Assembly (NCBI GenBank): GCA_964472195.1
Contig: CAYYJH010000060.1
Span: forward strand, 1 to 17,828
Reading direction: 5' to 3'
DNA: 17,828 nt
Source of the DNA: BS750m-G4 sp964472195
GTDB lineage: Bacteria; Bacteroidota; Ignavibacteria; Tepidaquicellales; Tepidaquicellaceae
Of this stretch, positions 6,036 to 13,637 are shown one piece after another. Under the pieces are notes generated by a model. That model saw only the letters and a program-made list of their open reading frames with translations. It made no database searches and was not told the origin of the DNA. Every line of letters begins with the position of its first letter. Position 1 is the stretch's first letter. The translations under genes and the position numbers were made by a program.

Positions 6036-8492
6036 ATGAAAAAAGTACTCATAATATTTTTTCTTTTATTAACTAATAACTTATTCTCCCAAAATATTCC
6101 TGCTCCTGAAAGAGTCAGAACGTATGATGTTCAGCATATTAAAATAGGTGTGGACTTTGATTGGGATGAGAAGAATGTTATTGGAAAGTGTGAAACCACA
6201 ATCGTTCCAATGTCAGATGGGTTTACAGAGTTTGAAGTTGATGCGATTGCTTTTGATATACATTCAGTCAGGGATGCTAATAATAAAGATTTAAAATATG
6301 AGTATGATGGCAAGTCTATCAAGATATTGTTAGACGAAGATTATTCTATTACGGATACAATTGTGTACAGCGTTAATTACACATGCAAGCCGCAGAAAGG
6401 TTTATATTTTATTTACCCAACAGAATTAAATCCATCGCTTCCTTACCAGATATGGACGCAGGGTGAGGGAACAGATAACAAACACTGGATTCCGGTATAT
6501 GATTATCCGAATGATAAGGCTACAACGGAAGTCTATATTACAACACAACAAGGAGTCAAAACATTATCAAACGGATATTTAGAATCGAGCAGAAAGATTG
6601 AAGGAACCGATGAGAAATTAGATCATTGGGTGATGGATAAACCTCATTCAAGTTATCTTATTATGGTTGCTGTCGGGGACTTTGATATAATCGAGGATAA
6701 TTATAAGGATACTCCAATCCATTCTTACGTTGATAAAGATAAAAGGGAAGTCGGTGAGTTCTCTTTCAGAAATACGGGTGAAATGGTGAAAGTGTTTTCT
6801 GAACGCTTTGGATGTGAGTATCCATGGTCAAAATATGCCCAGGTAGTTGTTGCGGATTTTGTTTATGGTGGTATGGAGAACACGTCTGCAACAGTTTTAA
6901 ACAGACGAGCTTATTATACACCCGAGTTAGAGGAGGATTACTCAGCGGAAGGATTGATATCTCACGAGTTGGCACATATGTGGTGGGGTGATCTGACCAC
7001 TTGCAGAAATTGGAGCGAAATATGGCTCAACGAAAGTTTTGCGACTTATGGGAATGGTTTATGGAAACTGGAATCAAAAGGGAAAGATGAATATGATTAC
7101 GAAATGTTGTTAAATGGTGATGAAGCGATAAGAGCGGATACTTCTATTGCCCGGCTGCCAATTTGGGCGGGTTACGGAAGCATTAGAGAAAATATTTATG
7201 ATAAAGGTGCGGTTATTTTAAATACTTTTAAATATATACTCGGAGATAAATTCTATCCTTCTCTTGCGACTTTTTTAAAAGATAATGAATATGACGTGGT
7301 TGAAACCCAGGATTTATTGGATGCGATTAACAAAACCTGGAATGACAATCCTAATCTTGACCAGCCACCGCTTGACTTCAAATGGATGTTCGACCAGTGG
7401 ATATGGAAAGCAGGTTATCCTGAATTGGAAGTGAAGTATGATTATGATGAGGAAGCGAAAGAGATTTTACTAAACGTTAAGCAGGTGCAGAAAGTAGATT
7501 CTTTGACATCGTTGTTTAGGTTTCCTGTAGATATTAGAGTTAAAAGTAAATTAAAAGATATAATAGAGCAAATTGAAATTAGTACAAGAGAAGAGACTTT
7601 CAGAATAAAATCGGATGCAGCACCTCTTTTTGCACAATTCGATTTTGGAAATAATATTCTTGATAAAACATTTTTTGAAAAAGATGAATTAGAATGGGTG
7701 AATCAGATTAAATATAGTGAGAATGCAATTGATAGAATTATGGGAATTAGAGGTTTAGAAAAATTCCTAATCAATAATGAACCACTATTAAATGAAAAGG
7801 AAAATGTTATTGATATCATTAATGAATCATTTGAAGATAACTTCTGGGGGGTAAGAAAAGAAGTATCTAAATTGCTTGGAAAAATTAAGAATGAAGAAGC
7901 ATTAAAAATTTTACAAAAAGCATACGACAAGCAAAAACATCCCCGAGTAAAGAGGGCAATTTTAAAAGCGCTTGGAAACACAGGTAGGCAGGAAACTTCA
8001 GATTTCATCTTATCAAAAATCAAAAATGAAAAAAGCGGTTATATAGTAGCAGAAGGAATAGAAGCACTTTCAAAGGTCTTGCCTTCAGAAGAAATATATG
8101 ATAAGGTAATACCTTTTGTTAACATCCCTTCTCATAGACATGTAATACAAACTGCTGTAGTTAAAGCATTAGACAAAGCAGATGATGAGATTTCGGATGA
8201 AAGAATTAAGAAAGCATTGCTCGGTGTTGCTTTTGGTATCGATGTGGACAGCAGAGTCAGAACAGGTGCTATAAATGCTTTAATGCAATATGCGAAAGAT
8301 GAAGATGTGAAAGCACTTGCAAAAAAATACGTGGACTATAATTTCAGGCAGACGAAACAGGCTCTTATAAGATTACTTGGAGAATCGGGGGATAAATCAT
8401 TAATAAAATTCCTTAAGGAGTTGAATGAAAAGACAACAGATGAATGGGTGAAGTATGTAATAGATGATTCTATAAAGAAACTCGAAGGTTAA
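6036..8492 (+). CDS. Secreted M1 family zinc aminopeptidase with C-terminal HEAT repeats
   Basis: An 818-residue protein with an N-terminal signal peptide (MKKVLIIFFLLLTNNLFSQ), so it acts in the periplasm or at the cell surface. The peptidase M1 catalytic domain carries GGMEN at 278-282, the zinc site HELAH at 310-314 with E333 as third ligand in the NES segment, and a conserved Tyr at 388 (ENIYDKGA) that fits the transition-state tyrosine of the family. These residues support an active metallopeptidase that removes N-terminal amino acids from peptides. From about residue 595 to the end, short helical pairs (for example VRKEVSKLLGKI and RVKRAILKALGNTG) form HEAT-like repeats in place of the usual ERAP1-type C-terminal domain. 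No T9SS sorting domain is present. It sits 9 bp after nadB and 7 bp before the lipoprotein gene. Confidence 0.92.
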   Translation: MKKVLIIFFLLLTNNLFSQNIPAPERVRTYDVQHIKIGVDFDWDEKNVIGKCETTIVPMSDGFTEFEVDAIAFDIHSVRDANNKDLKYEYDGKSIKILLDEDYSITDTIVYSVNYTCKPQKGLYFIYPTELNPSLPYQIWTQGEGTDNKHWIPVYDYPNDKATTEVYITTQQGVKTLSNGYLESSRKIEGTDEKLDHWVMDKPHSSYLIMVAVGDFDIIEDNYKDTPIHSYVDKDKREVGEFSFRNTGEMVKVFSERFGCEYPWSKYAQVVVADFVYGGMENTSATVLNRRAYYTPELEEDYSAEGLISHELAHMWWGDLTTCRNWSEIWLNESFATYGNGLWKLESKGKDEYDYEMLLNGDEAIRADTSIARLPIWAGYGSIRENIYDKGAVILNTFKYILGDKFYPSLATFLKDNEYDVVETQDLLDAINKTWNDNPNLDQPPLDFKWMFDQWIWKAGYPELEVKYDYDEEAKEILLNVKQVQKVDSLTSLFRFPVDIRVKSKLKDIIEQIEISTREETFRIKSDAAPLFAQFDFGNNILDKTFFEKDELEWVNQIKYSENAIDRIMGIRGLEKFLINNEPLLNEKENVIDIINESFEDNFWGVRKEVSKLLGKIKNEEALKILQKAYDKQKHPRVKRAILKALGNTGRQETSDFILSKIKNEKSGYIVAEGIEALSKVLPSEEIYDKVIPFVNIPSHRHVIQTAVVKALDKADDEISDERIKKALLGVAFGIDVDSRVRTGAINALMQYAKDEDVKALAKKYVDYNFRQTKQALIRLLGESGDKSLIKFLKELNEKTTDEWVKYVIDDSIKKLEG

Positions 8493-8499
8493 AACTTTG

Positions 8500-9459
8500 A
8501 TGAGACTTTTTAAAATATACATATTTTTATTTTGTGGTTTGTTATTCTTTTCATGCGGGAAAGATAAAGATGAATTGAAAACAAAGAGTGATATAGAAGT
8601 CGGAGAGGACAGTTCCTCGGGAGGGATAAGTGCCGGAGGAGTTCAGTTCAAGATAAAGTATGATAAGCCAAGGCAAATCTATAAAATTGAAAGCGTTGAC
8701 CTTGATGATAATGGTAAAGATGAAGTTGTCGTTTTAAGCGTAGTAAAAGAAGAATCCGAATTGGATTTTACGAGTTTTTATAATTTTGATATGATACAGG
8801 TTTTTACTTTAGATTCTACAGAAAATAATTACACAAAGATTTTATCTGATACTGTTGATTATTCTGTTTCATGCAGTTTCAAGGATTTAAGAAATGATGG
8901 TTACAAACAGGTAGTTGTTAAAACGAACACAGGGGGGAACAATGTGATAGCTTCTTCAGGAATGGTCGTTTATAACATGAACGATAAAAACAGTATCAAA
9001 CTCATAAAACGTATCGATTTTGGTGACCCGGAAATTTTAGATATTAATAAAGATGGTCTTTATGAAATTATAGTTAAGGATTATTATTGGGGCATTTTAA
9101 CGCATGAAGATGTAATAAATTTTGTAAAGGACATTTATATAATGAAGAAGAATGAACTCAAAAGAAGAAACTCGGACTATAAAGATTTCTTTGATGAGAA
9201 AATAAATAAAGCAAAGGTTAAGTACAAAGAAACAAAGCAGAAAATTCAATCCGGGGTAAAGATTTCACCAACAGAATATCCTCTTTACTCGGAAGCAGTC
9301 GAGATTGTCGTAAATTATCGGTCAAAAGATGATGGAATAAATTTGAAGAAGTTCTGGGATGAAGAAATCTCTTTTCTAAAAAATTACCTTCCGGAAGATC
9401 AATTTATTGACCTTCAAAATTTTGTGTTAACTGTCATACCTATTGCAAAGAATATTTAA
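8500..9459 (+). CDS. Putative lipoprotein with VCBS/FG-GAP-like repeats
   Basis: A 319-residue protein from the ATG at 8500; a TTG directly before it (8497) could add one residue but is the poorer start. The N-terminus is a lipoprotein signal ending in the lipobox LFFSC, with the predicted lipidated Cys at 19, followed by a charged linker. Three segments share the pattern D-x-(D/N)-x-D/N-G-x-x-(E/Q)-(V/I)-(V/I)-V: DLDDNGKDEVVVL (67-79), DLRNDGYKQVVVKT (129-142) and DINKDGLYEIIVKD (181-194). They resemble the calcium-binding turns of VCBS/FG-GAP (integrin alpha-like) propeller blades. The C-terminal third (200-319) looks helical and charged. No catalytic motif is visible. Tight spacing with the M1 peptidase gene suggests a shared transcript and possibly a shared envelope location. 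Function is unknown. Confidence 0.85.
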   Translation: MRLFKIYIFLFCGLLFFSCGKDKDELKTKSDIEVGEDSSSGGISAGGVQFKIKYDKPRQIYKIESVDLDDNGKDEVVVLSVVKEESELDFTSFYNFDMIQVFTLDSTENNYTKILSDTVDYSVSCSFKDLRNDGYKQVVVKTNTGGNNVIASSGMVVYNMNDKNSIKLIKRIDFGDPEILDINKDGLYEIIVKDYYWGILTHEDVINFVKDIYIMKKNELKRRNSDYKDFFDEKINKAKVKYKETKQKIQSGVKISPTEYPLYSEAVEIVVNYRSKDDGINLKKFWDEEISFLKNYLPEDQFIDLQNFVLTVIPIAKNI

Positions 9460-9482
9460 AACTAAAGATTAATTTTTATAAT

Positions 9483-10367
9483 ATGTCGGAAAAGGTAGAG
9501 CTTTCAATAATCATAGTTACCTGGAACAGCGAAGAAGAAATTGCCGAGTGTTTGAGACCGGTTTGTGATCAAATAGGTAAAAATGGAAACTTTGTGTTTG
9601 AAATAATTATTGTCGATAATCATTCTTCGGATAATACATATAGAGTTATTGAAAAATTTAAAAGTTATTATAAAGAAAACATTACACTAATAAGAAATTC
9701 AGATAACATTGGTTTCACGAAAGCTTGTAATCAGGGTATCGAGTTAGCACAAGGTCAGAATATTTTATTTCTAAATCCGGATACGGAGATTATTGATGAT
9801 ACACTTTACAAGCTGTATAACTATCAAAATAGTAATGAAAAAATCGGGGCAGTAGCACCGCAGTTATTAAATGAAGATATGACGATTCAGTATTCATGCA
9901 GGATGCTGCCAAAATACAGGGACATGTTTTTTGAATTAAAACTTTTATCGGCTATATTCCCCAAGAGTAAATTCTTTTCAAGATGGAAGATGAGATACTT
10001 TTCGCATAATGAACTCTCCGAAGTCGAACAACCAATGGCAGCAGCACTCATGGTAAAGAAAGATGTACTTGCGGAAATTGGAAATATGGACGAACGGTTT
10101 GTAATGTTCTTTAACGATGTAGACCTTTGCAAGAAGATTTTGGATAAAGGCTATAAAATTATATTTTATCCGGGAGCGAAAGTGATTCACAAGAAAGGAA
10201 GCAGCGTTTATCAAGACAGAGCATGCATGATTAGCAAGTGGAATGAGGATTGTTTAAGTTATTTTAAAAAACATGATTATAATATTGTTTTTTATCCGTT
10301 ACTTTTTTTAGGTTTGAAGTTCAGTGGATTTTTCAGGATAATATTCATAAAACTTATAAAGAGATAG
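9483..10367 (+). CDS. Family 2 glycosyltransferase (rhamnosyltransferase-like)
   Basis: A 294-residue GT-A fold glycosyltransferase. LSIIIVTWNSEEEIAECL (7-24) opens the nucleotide-sugar domain. DNHSSDNT (45-52), NSDNIGFTKACNQGI (72-86) and NPDTE (98-102, the position of the DxD metal site) follow. ERFVMFFNDVDLCKKI (204-219) contains the acidic catalytic-base region, here NDVDL where EDVDL is usual, and GYKIIFYPGAKVIHKKGSS (223-241) is typical of WbbL-like rhamnosyltransferases. The last 25 residues are hydrophobic then basic, suggesting peripheral membrane attachment. It probably transfers a sugar from a nucleotide donor to a cell-surface polysaccharide or lipid carrier; donor and acceptor cannot be read. 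No other polysaccharide gene is adjacent, which is unusual for a GT2 gene. It begins 23 bp after the lipoprotein gene. Confidence 0.9.
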   Translation: MSEKVELSIIIVTWNSEEEIAECLRPVCDQIGKNGNFVFEIIIVDNHSSDNTYRVIEKFKSYYKENITLIRNSDNIGFTKACNQGIELAQGQNILFLNPDTEIIDDTLYKLYNYQNSNEKIGAVAPQLLNEDMTIQYSCRMLPKYRDMFFELKLLSAIFPKSKFFSRWKMRYFSHNELSEVEQPMAAALMVKKDVLAEIGNMDERFVMFFNDVDLCKKILDKGYKIIFYPGAKVIHKKGSSVYQDRACMISKWNEDCLSYFKKHDYNIVFYPLLFLGLKFSGFFRIIFIKLIKR

Positions 10368-10516
10368 AATTTTTAGATAAATCATATACATTAAAATGCT
10401 TATTTTTGGAGTTTTTTTCGATTAAAATTTGTTTACTTAATTGATTGGGTAAAAATCTGGATTTCAAAAAATTTTAAAATTAATTATTATTACAGTCAAT
10501 TTGATATTATTAAGAC

Positions 10517-11554
10517 ATGAAAGAGATATTATCACATAGAGAAAAAGAAGTGTTAAAGTTTATCGTGGAGAACTTTATCATATCAGCATTACCTGTTGGT
10601 TCAAGGTCAATTTCTAAACGAACGGATTTAAAAGTTTCTTCAGCAACGATCAGGAATGTGATGAGTGATCTTGAGGATTTGGATTATTTAAGTACCCCTC
10701 ATACTTCAGCAGGTAGAATTCCGACAGATAGAGCGTACAGGTATTACGTTAATACTTTAATGAATAAGAAATCTTTAAATGAAAAAGAGATTGATTTTTT
10801 AAGGAGCAAAATAGAAGGTAAGAAATCAAATATATTTGAGAATGAAGAATTATACATTGAAACATCCAAGATACTCGGAAAAATTTCACATCAATTGGCG
10901 ATAGTAACCCAACCGTTCCTTACAACGGGTGTTTTTAAAAAACTGGAGTTAATAAATCTTTCTTCTAATAAAATACTTATCGTTATTAATGTAAAATCCG
11001 GGTTTGTGAGAACTGTTATAATGGAAATCGATACAGAGATTAATCGTGAAAAACTTGATAAGCTTGCGAGTTTTTTAAATGAAAGATTACAAGGTTTAAC
11101 ATTAAAAGAGATTAGAGAAACATTCAGTGAAAGAGTAAAAGATTACAGTTCTGAAGAACCTGAGCTTATTAAACTATTTATAAACTCTATCGATAAACTT
11201 TACAGCGAGGAGGAAAAGGGTGGCAGAATATACATATCCGGTACGGGTGAAATAATTCTTCAACCTGAGTTCGATGATCCCCAAAGTTTTAAAAAGGTTG
11301 TGGAGCTTGCGGAGGATAAGGATCTTGTTGTACATGTGTTTCACAAAGCGGGCGGTGATGATTCTATATCGATTTCTATAGGAGCAGAGAATGCAGAGAA
11401 AAAACTTAAAGACTATAGTGTTGTATGTACTACTTATAATTTTGGAGATATAAAAGGGAATTTAGGAATAATCGGACCGAAGAGAATGAACTATGCAAAG
11501 ATGATTTCTTTACTCGATTACACTTCAAAATTAATTACCGAATTAAATACATAG
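10517..11554 (+). CDS. hrcA: Heat-inducible transcription repressor HrcA
   Basis: A 345-residue HrcA. The N-terminal winged helix domain (1-80) has LSHREKEVLKFIVENF, PVGSRSISKRTDLKVSSAT and the signature HTSAGRIPTDRAYRYYV (62-78). A GAF-like dimerisation domain follows, with the C-terminal IIGPKRMNYAKMISLLDY typical of the family. HrcA binds the CIRCE operator and represses dnaK/groE operons, with GroEL stabilising it. The 149 bp upstream (10368-10516) contain no recognisable TTAGCACTC/GAGTGCTAA CIRCE element. It begins the hrcA-grpE-dnaJ run, but dnaK is not present. Confidence 0.96.
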   Translation: MKEILSHREKEVLKFIVENFIISALPVGSRSISKRTDLKVSSATIRNVMSDLEDLDYLSTPHTSAGRIPTDRAYRYYVNTLMNKKSLNEKEIDFLRSKIEGKKSNIFENEELYIETSKILGKISHQLAIVTQPFLTTGVFKKLELINLSSNKILIVINVKSGFVRTVIMEIDTEINREKLDKLASFLNERLQGLTLKEIRETFSERVKDYSSEEPELIKLFINSIDKLYSEEEKGGRIYISGTGEIILQPEFDDPQSFKKVVELAEDKDLVVHVFHKAGGDDSISISIGAENAEKKLKDYSVVCTTYNFGDIKGNLGIIGPKRMNYAKMISLLDYTSKLITELNT

Positions 11555-11577
11555 ATCAAATTTAAATAATGTAATTC

Positions 11578-11595
11578 ATCCCGATTAGTCGGGAT
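11578..11595. repeat. Small perfect hairpin between hrcA and grpE
   Basis: ATCCCGA, loop TTAG, TCGGGAT form a perfect 7-bp stem in the 78-bp gap between hrcA and grpE. No T tract follows, so it is not a classic rho-independent terminator. It could set the relative level of hrcA and grpE mRNA, or be a copy of a dispersed intergenic palindrome. Confidence 0.6.
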
Positions 11596-11632
11596 TGATT
11601 ATGTAAATACATTCAAAAGGGAGAATATATTT

Positions 11633-12226
11633 ATGACAGATAAAGAAAAACATCAAAAGATAAAAGAGAATGATGAAAATAACGAAGATGAGTTGAGAGA
11701 AACAGAAAAGATTGGTGCAGAATTGGAAAAGGATGAACTAGAAGAAGATGATGATGATGAAGTTACAAAGTTAAAAAATGAAAATTCCATTTTAAAAGAT
11801 ACAGTTTTAAGAAAAGCTGCAGAATTCGAAAATTATAAAAAGAGAACCGATGTCGAGATATCAAATTATTTAAAGTACTCTTCGGAAAGTTTATTAAGGA
11901 AGCTTCTTCCGGTTTATGATGATGTCAATAGGTCTGTTGAATCTATTGAGAAAGGAGAGACAAAAGATTTCAAGACTGTAAAGAAGGGAATTGTTCACAT
12001 ACAGGAAAAGTTCAAGAAAATACTTGAAAGCGAAGGGTTGAAAGAGATAGACTGCCTGGGTAAGGAATTTAATGTTGATTTAAGTGATGCTTTGATGCAA
12101 GTACCGAGAGACGATGTTAAACCGCACACGGTTGTCGATGTTGTTGAAAAAGGTTATTATTTGAAAGATAAAGTTTTAAGGCATTCGAAAGTAATTGTTT
12201 CATCGGATAAAGAAGATGAAGAATAA
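11633..12226 (+). CDS. grpE: Nucleotide exchange factor GrpE
   Basis: A 197-residue GrpE, the nucleotide exchange factor that releases ADP from DnaK. The first 45 residues are a highly charged acidic tail, followed by the long helix and coiled coil (about 43-90) with the conserved RKAAEFENYKKR (60-71). A four-helix-bundle segment contains LLRKLLPVYDDVNRSVES. The beta-domain carries DALMQVPRDD (152-161) and GYYLKDKVLRHSKVIVS (174-190), close to the PROSITE-type GrpE signature. AAAAGGGAG lies a few bases before the ATG and is one of the few Shine-Dalgarno-like sequences in the window. It sits between hrcA and dnaJ, and DnaK must be encoded elsewhere. Confidence 0.96.
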   Translation: MTDKEKHQKIKENDENNEDELRETEKIGAELEKDELEEDDDDEVTKLKNENSILKDTVLRKAAEFENYKKRTDVEISNYLKYSSESLLRKLLPVYDDVNRSVESIEKGETKDFKTVKKGIVHIQEKFKKILESEGLKEIDCLGKEFNVDLSDALMQVPRDDVKPHTVVDVVEKGYYLKDKVLRHSKVIVSSDKEDEE

Positions 12227-12258
12227 TTTAATAAGAATTTTTAAAAGAATAATACTGT

Positions 12259-12272
12259 CTAATATTTATTAG
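12259..12272. repeat. Short inverted repeat just upstream of dnaJ
   Basis: CTAATA-TT-TATTAG is a 6-bp inverted repeat ending 3 bases before the dnaJ ATG at 12276, where the ribosome binds. It is AT-rich and could arise by chance, so any role in translation control is speculative. Confidence 0.25.
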
Positions 12273-12275
12273 AAG

Positions 12276-13436
12276 ATGACAAAAAAAGATTATTATGAAA
12301 TACTTGATTTGAATCGTGAAGCTTCAATAGATGAAATAAAGACTTCATACAGGAAGCTTGCAATGCAGTATCATCCTGACAGGAATCCTGGCAATCAGGA
12401 AGCTGAAGAAAAATTTAAGGAATTAGCAGAAGCATATGAAGTGTTGTCTGATCCACACAAGAAACAGCGTTACGATCAGTTTGGACATGCCGGAGTGAAT
12501 TCAACCGGATTTCATGGCTTCGATAATATTAACGATATTTTCTCACACTTCGGCGATATATTCGGAAGTTTTGGCGGGGGCGGCAGCATATTTGATGATT
12601 TCTTCGGTGGAGGTTCTTCAACAAGAAGAAGAAGAGCGCAAGGAATGCAAGGCTCTGATCTTAAAATGTCGTTGAAGTTAACACTCGAAGAGATTGCGGA
12701 CGGTGTCGAAAAAACGATAAAAGTTAAAAAGCATAAAGTTTGTGAAGAATGTAATGGGAGTGGTGCAAAAACCGACAGTGGTTATGCTTCATGTTCGAAT
12801 TGTAACGGGACGGGTGAAATAAGACAGGTTTCGAGATCAATGTTCGGACAGTTTGTTAATGTAAGTGAATGCCACAATTGTAATGGGGAAGGTAGAATAA
12901 TTAAAGAGAAATGTTCAGGTTGCGGCGGAGAAGGAAGAACTAAAACCGATTCAAAGATAAAAGTAAATGTTCCTCCCGGGGTCAGCGATGGAAACTATAT
13001 ACCATTAAGAGGTCAGGGTAACGCCGGAATAAGGGGTGGTACAGCGGGTGATCTTCTCGTATTTATAGAGGAAGAAAAGAGTAAGAATTTTATAAGACAC
13101 GGAGATGATGTGGTGTATGAACTCAATATAAGTTTCATAAATGCAGCTTTAGGTGCTGATGTTGTTGTTCCAACTTTAAAAGGTAAGGCTAAATTAAGAA
13201 TTGAACAGGGAACACAATCGGGGAAGATATTACGGATGAAAGAAAAAGGTATTAGACATCTCAATGGTTACGGTAGGGGTGACCAGTTAGTAAAAGTTAA
13301 TATTTATACGCCGACAAAACTATCATCCAAAGAAAAGGAAGTGTTAAGGGAATTGTTGAAATCAGAAAACTTTCATCCGAAGAATGATAAGAAGAAAAAA
13401 TCAGATAAAAGTTTTTTCAAAGCTGTATTCAATTGA
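12276..13436 (+). CDS. dnaJ: Chaperone protein DnaJ
   Basis: A 386-residue type I (class A) DnaJ that stimulates DnaK ATPase and delivers unfolded clients. The J domain (1-70) has the HPD motif at 33-35. A Gly/Phe-rich linker (about 75-118) includes GGGG-type runs and DDFFGGG. The zinc-binding region has four CxxCxGxG repeats beginning at C156, C173, C199 and C213, all intact, and a C-terminal substrate-binding beta-domain follows. A basic tail ends the protein. It starts 49 bp after grpE. I see no rho-independent terminator directly after its stop; the next plus-strand sequence is the repeat-rich convergent region. Confidence 0.97.
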   Translation: MTKKDYYEILDLNREASIDEIKTSYRKLAMQYHPDRNPGNQEAEEKFKELAEAYEVLSDPHKKQRYDQFGHAGVNSTGFHGFDNINDIFSHFGDIFGSFGGGGSIFDDFFGGGSSTRRRRAQGMQGSDLKMSLKLTLEEIADGVEKTIKVKKHKVCEECNGSGAKTDSGYASCSNCNGTGEIRQVSRSMFGQFVNVSECHNCNGEGRIIKEKCSGCGGEGRTKTDSKIKVNVPPGVSDGNYIPLRGQGNAGIRGGTAGDLLVFIEEEKSKNFIRHGDDVVYELNISFINAALGADVVVPTLKGKAKLRIEQGTQSGKILRMKEKGIRHLNGYGRGDQLVKVNIYTPTKLSSKEKEVLRELLKSENFHPKNDKKKKSDKSFFKAVFN

Positions 13437-13460
13437 TTTTATAATGTTATATTAAATTAC

Positions 13461-13484
13461 CACGAAGACTCAAAGACACGAAGT
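13461..13484. repeat. Octanucleotide tandem repeat (CACGAAGA-like)
   Basis: Three 8-base units start at 13461, 13469 and 13477 and share the form C-(A/T)-C-(A/G)-A-A-G-(A/T), with the first and third differing only in the last base. Arrays like this are familiar to me from intergenic DNA of many FCB-group genomes. The last unit overlaps the left edge of the copied ruvA tail. Confidence 0.55.
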
Positions 13485-13515
13485 TCAGAAACCCGGTATA
13501 TACAGCAAAGCCTTC
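13480..13515. repeat. Diverged copy of the ruvA 3' end (copy A)
   Basis: This 36-bp segment aligns without gaps to 13602-13637, which covers the ruvA stop codon and the last codons. By eye 31 of 36 positions match, and 24 of the 26 at 13490-13515. The offset is 122 bp. In this copy the position of the stop codon is changed (TTC on the minus strand). Confidence 0.7.
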
Positions 13516-13522
13516 ATTCTTT

Positions 13523-13544
13523 TTCCCAAAGTCCCCTTTGGGAA
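13523..13544. repeat. Hairpin 1 of the dnaJ/ruvA convergent region
   Basis: TTCCCAAAG, loop TCCC, CTTTGGGAA form a perfect 9-bp stem. Read on the minus strand the core is AAAG-GGGA-CTTT. A T-rich stretch precedes it on the plus strand, but no T tract follows in either direction, so it is not a typical intrinsic terminator. It could still end transcription from dnaJ or ruvA, or protect mRNA ends. Confidence 0.65.
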
Positions 13545-13566
13545 CACATTAGATTCAATGTTATGC

Positions 13567-13592
13567 GGTTACGAAAGAGGACTTTCGTAACC
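13567..13592. repeat. Hairpin 2 of the dnaJ/ruvA convergent region
   Basis: GGTTACGAAAG, loop AGGA, CTTTCGTAACC form a perfect 11-bp stem ending 18 bp from the ruvA stop. Its core AAAG-AGGA-CTTT matches the minus-strand core of hairpin 1 except for one loop base, while the outer stems differ. No T tract follows. Confidence 0.7.
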
Positions 13593-13601
13593 AGAGTTAA
13601 G

Positions 13602-13637
13602 GAAGTACATCAACCCGATATATGCAGCAAAGCCTTC
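13602..13637. repeat. Copy B of the 36-bp repeat (ruvA 3' end)
   Basis: This is the functional partner of the 13480-13515 copy. It includes the ruvA TGA stop (13610-13612 on the minus strand) and the codons for the last residues ALLHISG. Confidence 0.65.

Noticed and set aside
10368..10516. CIRCE operator before hrcA
   Set aside because: No TTAGCACTC-N9-GAGTGCTAA or close variant is visible.
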